Source: Shinella zoogloeoides (GTDB taxonomy: Bacteria > Pseudomonadota > Alphaproteobacteria > Rhizobiales > Rhizobiaceae). Taken from it: a DNA stretch of 64,000 nucleotides. Made by a program: the position numbers and the translations under genes. This document shows, piece by piece, positions 7,399 to 14,402 of this stretch. The notes under the pieces are model-generated. The model saw only the letters and a list, made by a program, of their open reading frames with translations. It did not search any database and was not told the DNA's origin. Location: contig NZ_CP132311.1 in the NCBI RefSeq assembly GCF_030733845.1, positions 871,501-935,500 of the forward strand, given 5' to 3'. Every line of letters begins with the position of its first letter. Within the stretch, counting starts at the first letter, position 1.

Positions 7399-8093
7399 GA
7401 CGCCGCCTGCCCATTCTCCGCCCAGCCGGAAATCCACACCTGCCGCAGTCCGTCGCCCTCGCCGCGGAAATGCGTGCCCGTCAGCGCGCAGGCTTCCACC
7501 CGGTCGGCGCGGAAGTTGCGGATCGCCGTGCGCAGCTCGCACCAGGCGACGATGTTCGCCGTCTGCGAATAATAGATGAGGGCGACCGGGCGGATGGTGC
7601 GCTCGGTGGCGCGGCCGTATTCGTCGCGATAGTCGATGAGCAGTTTCTCCTCGTCGCGGATCGCCCGGCGCACGGTGGCAAGGTCGATGCCCTCGGGCTG
7701 GGCCGGCGTGGTGCCCCAGGCGTGCAGCGCGCGGGCGGAAAACGTCTGGCGCAGCGGCGGCGGCACGGCGCCCGCGATCTTGTCGCCCACCCTTTTCGCG
7801 GCGGCGCGCAGGTCCGCATCGCCGGTGCGCTCCAGAAGCGCCAGCGCCAGCACCACCGCTTCCGTCTCCTCGATGGAGAACATCAGCGGCGGCAGGTCGA
7901 AACCCGGGCGCAGGATATAGCCGATACCGCGCTCGCCCTCGACCGGCACGCGCATCGCCTGAAGCGCCGCGATGTCGCGGTAGATCGAGCGCACCGTCAC
8001 CTCCAGCCGCGCGGCGATATCGGCGGCCGTCACCGGATGGCGGGCGAGCCGCAGGATCTGGATGATCTCGAAAAGCCGCGATGCCTTGCGCAT
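7395..8093 (-). CDS. YafY-type transcription regulator, DeoR-like HTH plus WYL domain
   Basis: A 232-residue regulator. Residues 1-60 form a winged helix (RLFEIIQILRLARHPVTAADIAARLEV, then RSIYRDIAALQAM). A WYL domain follows from about residue 135, with RDEEKLLIDYRDEYGRATERTIRP and VALIYYSQTANIVAWCEL. WYL domains sense ligands, often nucleic acids or nucleotides. It is divergent from a LysE-type exporter with an inverted-repeat operator between them, so it most likely controls that exporter. Confidence 0.88.
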   Translation of the reverse strand: MRKASRLFEIIQILRLARHPVTAADIAARLEVTVRSIYRDIAALQAMRVPVEGERGIGYILRPGFDLPPLMFSIEETEAVVLALALLERTGDADLRAAAKRVGDKIAGAVPPPLRQTFSARALHAWGTTPAQPEGIDLATVRRAIRDEEKLLIDYRDEYGRATERTIRPVALIYYSQTANIVAWCELRTAIRNFRADRVEACALTGTHFRGEGDGLRQVWISGWAENGQAAS

Positions 8094-8106
8094 GGTTTCT
8101 CCGTCA

Positions 8107-8130
8107 CAACTGACACATCCCTGTCAGTTG
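8107..8130. promoter_or_regulatory. Operator-like inverted repeat between the YafY-type and LysE-type genes
   Basis: CAACTGACA (8107-8115) and TGTCAGTTG (8122-8130) form a perfect inverted repeat with a six-base spacer. A third half-site CAACTGACA at 8206-8214 runs into the exporter start codon. The position suggests binding by the divergent YafY-type regulator. Confidence 0.65.
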
Positions 8131-8213
8131 GCCCTCTGTATAGCACGCTTCAAGCGCTTGAAACAAAAGGCGGCATCCGGCCGCGGCGCGAAAGAAGGCG
8201 ACGGCCAACTGAC

Positions 8214-8849
8214 ATGACCTATAGCGAAAACCTCTGGCTCTATTTCCTCCTCGTCTCCGGCATCGTCATCGTGCCGGGCATGGACATGGTCTTCGTGCTG
8301 GCGAGCTCCCTGTCCGGCGGCCGGAAGGCGGGGCTCTCGGCGACATTCGGCATCATGGCGGGCGGCCTGGTGCACACGCTGTACGCCGCGCTCGGCGTCG
8401 GCATGCTCCTGTATTTCGCGCCCAAACTCTTCGATGCGCTGCTGATCGTCGGCGCGGCCTATGTCGCGTGGATCGGCTGGCAGCTCTTTCGCAGCTCCAT
8501 CGTGGTCGACACGGTGGGCAGCCTCGACCGGCGCGGGCTCGTCACGCGGTTCCGGCAGGGTGCCTTGACCAGCCTGATGAACCCGAAGGCCTATCTCTTC
8601 ATGCTGGCGGTCTTCCCGCAGTTCCTGCGGCCGGAATTCGGCCCCGTCTGGCGCCAGGCGCTCGTCATGCTGCTCGTGACCTGGGTGACTCAGCTCGCCA
8701 TCTATGGCGGGCTGGCGCTCGCCGCCGCCCGCAGCCGCGACGCTCTCGTCGCCAGCCCCGCCGCCACCCGCTTCATCGGCCGCGCCGCAGGTGTGCTGCT
8801 CGTCGCTATCGCGGTGCTTACGGTGTGGCGGGGCTGGAGCATGACTTGA
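8214..8849 (+). CDS. LysE/RhtB-family exporter
   Basis: A 211-residue inner-membrane protein with about six hydrophobic segments. The family signature PGMDMVFVLASSLSGGRKAGLSATFGIMAGGLVHTL begins near residue 20, and the second conserved block GALTSLMNPKAYLFMLAVFPQF lies near residue 115. The family exports amino acids and related small molecules by proton-driven transport. Substrate unknown. Divergent from, and likely controlled by, the YafY-type regulator. Confidence 0.88.
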   Translation: MTYSENLWLYFLLVSGIVIVPGMDMVFVLASSLSGGRKAGLSATFGIMAGGLVHTLYAALGVGMLLYFAPKLFDALLIVGAAYVAWIGWQLFRSSIVVDTVGSLDRRGLVTRFRQGALTSLMNPKAYLFMLAVFPQFLRPEFGPVWRQALVMLLVTWVTQLAIYGGLALAAARSRDALVASPAATRFIGRAAGVLLVAIAVLTVWRGWSMT

Positions 8850-8968
8850 CGCAGTCTTTCTGTCCTCAAAAAGATTTTACTTTCATCGACTTCCTAAAAT
8901 GCAATCATGCCGGCGCATCGTAAACCGGCGGCGCGGAATCAACCGGCCGCCTGAAAAGGGAGTTGTCG

Positions 8969-9412
8969 ATGAGGTTCAGGACTTTGGCGGCCGCGGCCGC
9001 GCTTGCGGCCCTTGGCGCGGGCGCCGTCGTGGCGGCGGACGAGCCACAGGTCGTCCGCCAGGAGATGATGAAGAAGGTGGGCGGCGCCATGGGCGCGCTT
9101 GCAGGCATCGCCAAGGGCGAGAAGCCCTACGACGCGGAGATCGTCAAGGCATCGCTGACGACGATGAGCGAAGTGGCGAAGGCCTTCCCGGACCAGTTCC
9201 CGGCCGGCTCCGAGGCGGGGTACGAGACCGAGGCGAAAGCCGAGATCTGGGAGAAGATGGACGACTTCAAGGCCAAGTCCGCCAAGTTAGGCACGGATGC
9301 CGAAACCGTGCTCGCCGGCATGCCGGCGGACCAGGCGGCGGTCGGCGCCGCGCTCAAGACGATCGGCTCCAATTGCGGCGGCTGTCATGAGGTCTACCGC
9401 GTCAAGAAATAG
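8969..9412 (+). CDS. Cytochrome c' (class II c-type cytochrome)
   Basis: A 147-residue periplasmic protein with signal peptide (residues 1-22, ending VVAAD) and a four-helix body. The haem-binding CxxCH sits at the extreme C-terminus (NCGGCHEVYRVKK), as in cytochromes c'. The class binds nitric oxide and carbon monoxide and often gives NO tolerance; the physiological role here is inferred. The ATG at 8969 follows AAGGGAG at 8956-8962. It lies 117 bases upstream of a dihaem cytochrome in the same direction. Confidence 0.9.
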   Translation: MRFRTLAAAAALAALGAGAVVAADEPQVVRQEMMKKVGGAMGALAGIAKGEKPYDAEIVKASLTTMSEVAKAFPDQFPAGSEAGYETEAKAEIWEKMDDFKAKSAKLGTDAETVLAGMPADQAAVGAALKTIGSNCGGCHEVYRVKK

Positions 9413-9529
9413 ACGCGGTAGGCCGGCTCCCAGGAAGAGATGCCGACTGCCCCGGCGCGCGCCGCCGGGGCGGCGGCTTTGCGTTTCAGGCCGCCGCATC
9501 ATCGCGCGGCCGGAAAAAGGGAATGGTTC

Positions 9530-10438
9530 ATGGCATTCAAGAAAATCCTCGGCGCCGTCGTGGTGCTCGGCGCGCTCGGCGCGGGCGCGTTCCTCTTCGT
9601 CACGGCGCCCGAGCGGCTGCCGGCCGAGACCTGGGCGTCGGCGGGCGAGCCGGACCTTGCCAATGGCGAGCGCATCTTCCATGCCGGCGGCTGCGTGAGC
9701 TGTCATGCCGCGCCCGGCGCACCCGACGACCAGAAGCTGGTGCTCGCCGGCGGCCTTGCGCTGAAAAGCCCGTTCGGCACCTTCCATGCGCCGAACATCT
9801 CGCCCGACGAGACGGCGGGCATCGGCGCGTGGACGCTGGCGGAGTTCGGCGATGCCATGATGCGCGGCACGGGCCGGGACGGCGAACACCTCTATCCGTC
9901 CTTCCCCTATGCCTCCTATGCCCGCATGACGGTGAAGGACGTCGTTGACCTCTACGGCTACCTGAAGACGCTGCCGAAGAGCGCGAACGTCGCGCCGGAC
10001 CATGAATTGCCGTTCCCGTTCAACATCCGCCTGGCGCTGGGCGGCTGGAAATTCCTCTACCTCAACGACGCCCCGCGCGTGGAGTTGGCCGATGCCGACG
10101 ACGCGGTCAAGCGCGGCCAGTATCTCGTGGAAGGGCCGGGGCATTGCGGCGAGTGCCATACGCCCCGCGACATGCTCGGCGGGCTGAAGACCGGCCAGTG
10201 GCTGGCCGGCGGGCCGAACCCGGAAGGCGAGGGGCGCATCCCCAACATCACCCCGGCCGAAGGCGGTTTCGGAAGCTGGAGCGTGGGCGACATCGTCAGC
10301 TATCTCGAAACCGGCTTCACCCCGGAATTCGACAGCGTCGGCGGCGCGATGGTCTCGGTGCAGAAGAACATGGCGCTCCTGCCGAAGGAAGACCGCGAGG
10401 CGATCGCGGCCTATCTGAAGGCAGTCCCGGCGCATTGA
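9530..10438 (+). CDS. Membrane-anchored dihaem cytochrome c
   Basis: A 302-residue protein with an uncleaved-looking N-terminal membrane segment (residues 5-24) and two class I haem domains: CVSCH at residues 55-59 and CGECH at 206-210. Likely axial methionines follow in each domain. The arrangement resembles the cytochrome subunit of membrane alcohol/aldehyde or sorbosone dehydrogenases, passing electrons to the oxidase. No dehydrogenase partner is adjacent. It may share a transcript with the cytochrome c' gene, though a GC-rich hairpin lies between them. Confidence 0.85.
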   Translation: MAFKKILGAVVVLGALGAGAFLFVTAPERLPAETWASAGEPDLANGERIFHAGGCVSCHAAPGAPDDQKLVLAGGLALKSPFGTFHAPNISPDETAGIGAWTLAEFGDAMMRGTGRDGEHLYPSFPYASYARMTVKDVVDLYGYLKTLPKSANVAPDHELPFPFNIRLALGGWKFLYLNDAPRVELADADDAVKRGQYLVEGPGHCGECHTPRDMLGGLKTGQWLAGGPNPEGEGRIPNITPAEGGFGSWSVGDIVSYLETGFTPEFDSVGGAMVSVQKNMALLPKEDREAIAAYLKAVPAH

Positions 10439-10528
10439 GGCGGCTGGCCGGGGAGGTTACCGGTGGCCCTTATGTCCCTGCTGAGACTATCTTTCCGAGG
10501 GTGGATGAGCGATAGACTATCGCAAAAT

Positions 10529-10662
10529 GCCCCTCTCTGCCTGCCGGCATCTCCCCCACAAGGGGGGAGAAAGGCTAGCAGCCTGCTTTTCCCTCGATTT
10601 TTGAATGCCGAGCGTGCCGCGCGTTAAGTCCCTCCCCCTTGTGGGGAGGGGTTGGGGAGGGG
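10529..10662. repeat. RIME-like palindromic repeat, type B
   Basis: One half reads CTCTGCCTGCCGGCATCTCC followed by CCCACAAGGGGGGAG; the other is CCCTCCCCCTTGTGGGGAGGG then GGGGAGGGGTT. The halves flank a less conserved centre. Type B copies recur at 11981, 17229, 24244, 32941, 39079, 43746, 52088 and 58295. Confidence 0.9.
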
Positions 10663-10672
10663 TTTTCTTCTC

Positions 10673-11257
10673 TCAGGCCTTCGCCTGCCGATGCTCATCG
10701 CCATAGAGGGCGAGATAGTCGATGAGTTCGGCCGAGCCGAGGCCGATCGCGTCGAGGATTTCGCGGGCGAAGGTGACGGGCGCGGCGCCGGAGGCGGTGA
10801 TGATGCCATGGTCGCGCACTGCCTGCGGCTGGTCGCGGTAGTGGGCTTCGCCGCGATAGGCGGGCACGACTTCCGGCAGTTGTCCGGGATAGTTGCCGGT
10901 ATGCGCCCGCGCGTCGAGCAGCCCGAGGCGGCCGAGCGCCAGCGTGGCGTCGCAGATCGCCGCGACCGGCTTTCCCGCCGCCACGAAACGCCCGACCGGA
11001 GCCGAAAGGTCGGGCACGGCGTCGGATTGCCAGATCGTGCCGCCACACAGCACCAGCACGTCGAAGTCGTCGGGCGAGGCGTCCTCCGCCTTGCCGGCGG
11101 ACCTGACCGAAACGCCGCCGAGCGAGGCGACGTCCGCCCCGCCGGGCGTCAGCACCACGGTTTCCGCCCCGCATTCATGCCGCGCCGTCGCCATCAGCAG
11201 CCCGCATTCCCAGTCGGCATAACCCTCGGTCAGCACGATCGCCAGTCGCTTCGTCAT
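10673..11257 (-). CDS. DJ-1/PfpI-family protein (class I amidotransferase fold)
   Basis: A 194-residue protein with an alpha/beta flavodoxin-like fold. The nucleophile-elbow cysteine is Cys102 in PVAAICDATLALGRLGLL, and a conserved acid lies near the N-terminus (TEGYADWE, residues 10-17). The family includes glyoxalase III/deglycases, chaperones and proteases; this member cannot be placed more closely. The next gene upstream (GNAT, 11270-11767) is 12 bases away in the same direction, so the two are probably co-transcribed. Confidence 0.85.
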   Translation of the reverse strand: MTKRLAIVLTEGYADWECGLLMATARHECGAETVVLTPGGADVASLGGVSVRSAGKAEDASPDDFDVLVLCGGTIWQSDAVPDLSAPVGRFVAAGKPVAAICDATLALGRLGLLDARAHTGNYPGQLPEVVPAYRGEAHYRDQPQAVRDHGIITASGAAPVTFAREILDAIGLGSAELIDYLALYGDEHRQAKA

Positions 11258-11269
11258 CGTCGTCGTCCC

Positions 11270-11767
11270 TCAGCCGAGTGCCTGAACGTAGCGCATGCCG
11301 GTCACCGGGCCCGCCCGGAAATTCATCTGCTCGTAGAAGCGGTGCGCGCCGAAATTGCCGGTCGCCGCGCTCACCGAGAGGTAGCCGCAGCCGGAGATGC
11401 GGGCATGCTCGCGGGCACGCGACACCAGATGGCGGCCGATGCCGTGGCCGCGATGGCCGTCACGCACGAAGATCTGGTGCAGTTCCATGCCGCGCAGGCC
11501 TTCGAGGGCGCGGTACATCGGAACGAGCAGCGCGTAGCCGATCAGCCGGCCGCCGGCTTCCGCGACGAGGGCATTGATCCAGGGATTGGCGCCGAACAGG
11601 TCGCGGTCGAGATCGACGGCGGAAATCTTCGCCGTGTCGCCATGGCACTCCGCGTGCAGCGCGATCATGTCGAGGATCTGCTGCAGGTCGCCCGGGCGCG
11701 CGGTGCGGATGGTCAGCATCGGCGGCCGGTCGGCGTGGGGCTCAAGCTTGATGACGGTATTGTGCAT
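11270..11767 (-). CDS. GNAT-family N-acetyltransferase
   Basis: A 165-residue acetyltransferase. The acetyl-CoA pyrophosphate loop is VRDGHRGHGIGRHLVSRAREHA (about residues 107-128), followed by the fourth motif GNFGAHRFYEQMNFR. The start at 11767 follows GAAGGAG on its strand. A short leader frame and terminator-like hairpin lie just upstream, so expression may depend on attenuation. Downstream, it is followed closely by the DJ-1-like gene. Substrate unknown. Confidence 0.82.
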   Translation of the reverse strand: MHNTVIKLEPHADRPPMLTIRTARPGDLQQILDMIALHAECHGDTAKISAVDLDRDLFGANPWINALVAEAGGRLIGYALLVPMYRALEGLRGMELHQIFVRDGHRGHGIGRHLVSRAREHARISGCGYLSVSAATGNFGAHRFYEQMNFRAGPVTGMRYVQALG

Positions 11768-11781
11768 TTCGGGCTCCTTCG

Positions 11782-11858
11782 GTTTTCTGCCATCAGGTGC
11801 CCTAGAAACAACAAAGCCGCCTGATGGCGGCTTGTTGACATGATCGAACAGCCGCTCC
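11782..11858 (-). promoter_or_regulatory. Candidate transcription attenuator
   Basis: On the minus strand AAGCCGCCATCAGGCGGCTTT (11813-11832) forms a terminator hairpin followed by GTTGTTT. Upstream GGCTGTT can pair with AACAAGCC to disrupt the hairpin, which is the antiterminator layout. The loop sequence GCCATCAGG is also complementary to CCTGATGGC just downstream. It lies between a short aromatic-rich leader frame and the GNAT gene. Confidence 0.5.
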
Positions 11859-11909
11859 CTATCGGAACAGCCAAAAATACGTTGCGGCGATGTGCGTGCT
11901 CTTGATCAT
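11859..11909 (-). CDS. Putative leader peptide of an attenuator
   Basis: A 16-residue frame, MIKSTHIAATYFWLFR, starting at an ATG and ending in TAG about 27 bases before the terminator-like hairpin. It carries Tyr-Phe-Trp-Leu-Phe in a row, so ribosome stalling for an aromatic amino acid could favour read-through. An AGGGAG site lies somewhat far (12 bases) upstream of the ATG. Role inferred from the arrangement only; the downstream gene is not an aromatic biosynthesis gene. Confidence 0.45.
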   Translation of the reverse strand: MIKSTHIAATYFWLFR

Positions 11910-11980
11910 GGGCGCGATATTCTCCCTTTCGCGCGGTTTGTCAATCGGGTTTTTCGGTGCCGCGTCGTGGTAATTGAAGA

Positions 11981-12110
11981 CCCCTCCCTAATCCCTCCCC
12001 ACAAGGGGGAGGGACTTAATGCGCGGCACCCTCGGCGTAAAAAATGGAAGGAAGAGCAGGCGGCCAGCCTTCTCCCCCCTTGTGGGGGAGATGCCGGCAG
12101 GCAGAGAGGG
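11981..12110. repeat. RIME-like palindromic repeat, type B (inverted relative to 10529)
   Basis: Begins CCCCTCCCTAATCCCTCCCC, with a CTTGTGGGGGAGATGCC half at the right end. Lies between the leader region and the ABC transporter gene. Confidence 0.9.
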
Positions 12111-12317
12111 TGTTCCTCTGCGATTATCCCGTCGCGAGCGGGACGTGGAGACAGGAGGCCAGGCAAGGGACCGCCTGCGGTAAGAAAATGAAGCGAAGGC
12201 TGGTCAGGCCTTCGCTCCCTGCGGACCAGCGACGGATTGCCCTTGCGCGCCGTCGGCCTGAGAAATCGTTTCGCAGCCACCATTCCCGGTTGCGGCTTTT
12301 GCGAGACTTGCGGGTGG
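12111..12317. other. Intergenic stretch without a recognised gene
   Basis: Together with the adjoining type B repeat this makes about 400 bases without a convincing coding frame. I see no tRNA, terminator or operator that I can support. Confidence 0.4.
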
Positions 12318-13994
12318 TCAGCTCTCGCTTTCGACACGCCCGCCGGCAAGGCGCACGACATGGTCCAGGGGGCCGATCACGCTCTTGCGGTGCGTCACGG
12401 CAAGGATCGTCACCTCGCCGGCAAGGCCGCGGATATGCTGCATGATGCCGGCCTCCGTGGTCTCGTCCAGCGCCGAGCTCGCCTCGTCGAGGAAGAGGAA
12501 CTGCGGATCGGCATAGAGCGCGCGGGCAATGGCGATGCGCTGGCGCTCGCCGCCCGAGAGCTTCATGCCGCGCTCGCCCACCAGCGTCTCGAAGCCCTCC
12601 GGCAGCTCCTCGATGAAGGCGAGGATCGCCGCCTTCTCGGCCGCCCGCCGCAGCCGGTCGCGGTCGACGGCGCGGCCGAGCACGATATTGACGGCGAGCG
12701 TGTCGTTGAGCAGCGTCGGCTCCTGCGGCACGATGCCGACGGCGGCGTACCAGTCGCGTTGCGAAACGGCCGCGAGGTCGACGCCGTCGACGGCGATCCG
12801 CCCGGCGGCGGGGCTCAGCGATTTCAGCGCGAGCCGCAGGAGGGTGGATTTGCCGGAGCCGGTCTCGCCGACGAGATAGGTGATCCGGCCGCGCTCGGCG
12901 GCGAAGCTGACATCCTCGATCCCGCGGCCGTTCTCATGGGCGTAGGAGACGTCTTCGAAGGCAAGCCGGCCCTGCCGGTGCGAAAAGCCGCCGGGCGTCG
13001 CGGCGTCGGGCTCTTCCGGCGCGGCCCAGATGCGGGCGAGCGGCAGCAGCGAGGCGCGTGCCCGCACCACATCGTCGAGCGCATGGCCGATCATCTCGAA
13101 GGGCATGTTGAGCTGAAGCAGCAGCGTGTTGAACAGCACGACATCGCCGACGCTGAGATCGCCCGCCCGGTAGCGCGGCAGGAGCAGCAGGAAGGTGACG
13201 ACGAACTGCACGGCAAGGCCCGCCCCGAGCACGGAGCTGTAGCCGATGCGGCGGCGGCAGAAGGCGGCCCAGTTGTCGCGCTCCTCGCGGGCCTTTTCGG
13301 CAAAGCGCGCCTGCATCCAGCGGTGGCTGCCGAAATGGCGCAGCGTCTCCATCGCCGCCATGGCGTTGCCGACGAACTTGGCGTTCGCCTGTCCCGCCTC
13401 GATGGCCGCGTCGAGGAAGCGGCGGGTGCGGTGGTTGGCAATGGCCGTGAGGGCGATGAAGCCGCAGCCATAGGCGAAGACGATCAGCACGACCTCCAGG
13501 TTGATCGTCGCGCCCAGCATGAGAAGGGCGAGCACGATCTGCGTGGCGCCGGGGATGAAGACGACGAGGCCGAGCTGCACGAGCGTCATCAGCGCGCCCT
13601 GGCCGCGCCGCCGCGCCCCTTCGATCTCGGCCGGGTTGTGCTCGACGAAGAAGCCGGCGTGCTTGCGCAGGAGCCGTTCGAACAGGCTGGTGCTGGCGAT
13701 GAAGCTGAGGTTCTCCGCGCTCATGTAGGAGAGGTACTGCACCATGTGCTGCATCGCCGCCGCCATGCCGATGAGCAGGGCATAGACGACGAGGCCGAGG
13801 GCCAGCGTCTCGGCGAAGCGGTCGGCGGTCATGGCGTCGATCAGCCGCGAAAAGAGATAGGGCGCGGCGACGGCCGAGATCGCCGACAGGAAGACGATGA
13901 CCGCGACGAGCGCCAGCAGGCCGCGCGAGGCGCGCCAGTAATTGCCAAGGATGATCTTCACCGGCGCGGCGATCAGCCGCCAGTCGTCTTTCAT
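12318..13994 (-). CDS. ABC exporter, fused permease and ATPase
   Basis: A 558-residue half-transporter. The N-terminal half holds about six membrane segments (ABC type 1 exporter fold). The C-terminal ATPase has the Walker A GETGSGKST, signature LSGGERQRIAIARAL, Walker B FLFLDEASSALDE and the H-loop histidine in AVTHRKS. Such proteins dimerise to export lipids, peptides or drugs; substrate unknown. The frame is open far upstream through a repeat, but the ATG at 13994 (MKDDWRLIAAP) has GGGAG eight bases before it and gives normal length. Confidence 0.9.
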   Translation of the reverse strand: MKDDWRLIAAPVKIILGNYWRASRGLLALVAVIVFLSAISAVAAPYLFSRLIDAMTADRFAETLALGLVVYALLIGMAAAMQHMVQYLSYMSAENLSFIASTSLFERLLRKHAGFFVEHNPAEIEGARRRGQGALMTLVQLGLVVFIPGATQIVLALLMLGATINLEVVLIVFAYGCGFIALTAIANHRTRRFLDAAIEAGQANAKFVGNAMAAMETLRHFGSHRWMQARFAEKAREERDNWAAFCRRRIGYSSVLGAGLAVQFVVTFLLLLPRYRAGDLSVGDVVLFNTLLLQLNMPFEMIGHALDDVVRARASLLPLARIWAAPEEPDAATPGGFSHRQGRLAFEDVSYAHENGRGIEDVSFAAERGRITYLVGETGSGKSTLLRLALKSLSPAAGRIAVDGVDLAAVSQRDWYAAVGIVPQEPTLLNDTLAVNIVLGRAVDRDRLRRAAEKAAILAFIEELPEGFETLVGERGMKLSGGERQRIAIARALYADPQFLFLDEASSALDETTEAGIMQHIRGLAGEVTILAVTHRKSVIGPLDHVVRLAGGRVESES

Positions 13995-14172
13995 GGCGAA
14001 TCTCCCGGGGAGGATGGGGAAGGCGGGATAATGGGTGGGGCGAGGCGGGGAGGCAAGCCTTAGAAGGGGGGCTTTGCTTCGGTCGGTAGATGACTGCGTC
14101 TTACCCCCTCTACCTGCCGGGCGATTCCCTCGGCAGGGCCATCGCACATGAAGCGAACCCATTGCGGCTTGT

Positions 14173-14298
14173 CCCTTCTCCCCCGCGGGGAGAAGGTGCC
14201 GGCAGGCGGATGAGGGGGATGGCGCCGACAAAGGACCCCGCCGCACCACCCCCTCATCCGACCCTTCGGGCCACCTTCTCCCCGCGGGGGAGAAGGGG
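14173..14298. repeat. RIME-like palindromic repeat, type A
   Basis: Same two-half design as at 2031, with CCCCGCGGGG hairpin tips and the GCCGGCAGGCGGATGAGGGG variant on the left half. It occupies much of the 408-base gap between the ABC exporter and the glucose dehydrogenase genes, in which no gene is seen. Confidence 0.9.
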
Positions 14299-14402
14299 AA
14301 AACCGCAACGCTCTGCCATATACGATAACCCTGCCCTTGGGGGAGCCCGGCAGGGCAGAGGGGGGTAAACCCGCCCTCCGCACCAGAAGGCCGCAAGCCC
14401 CC

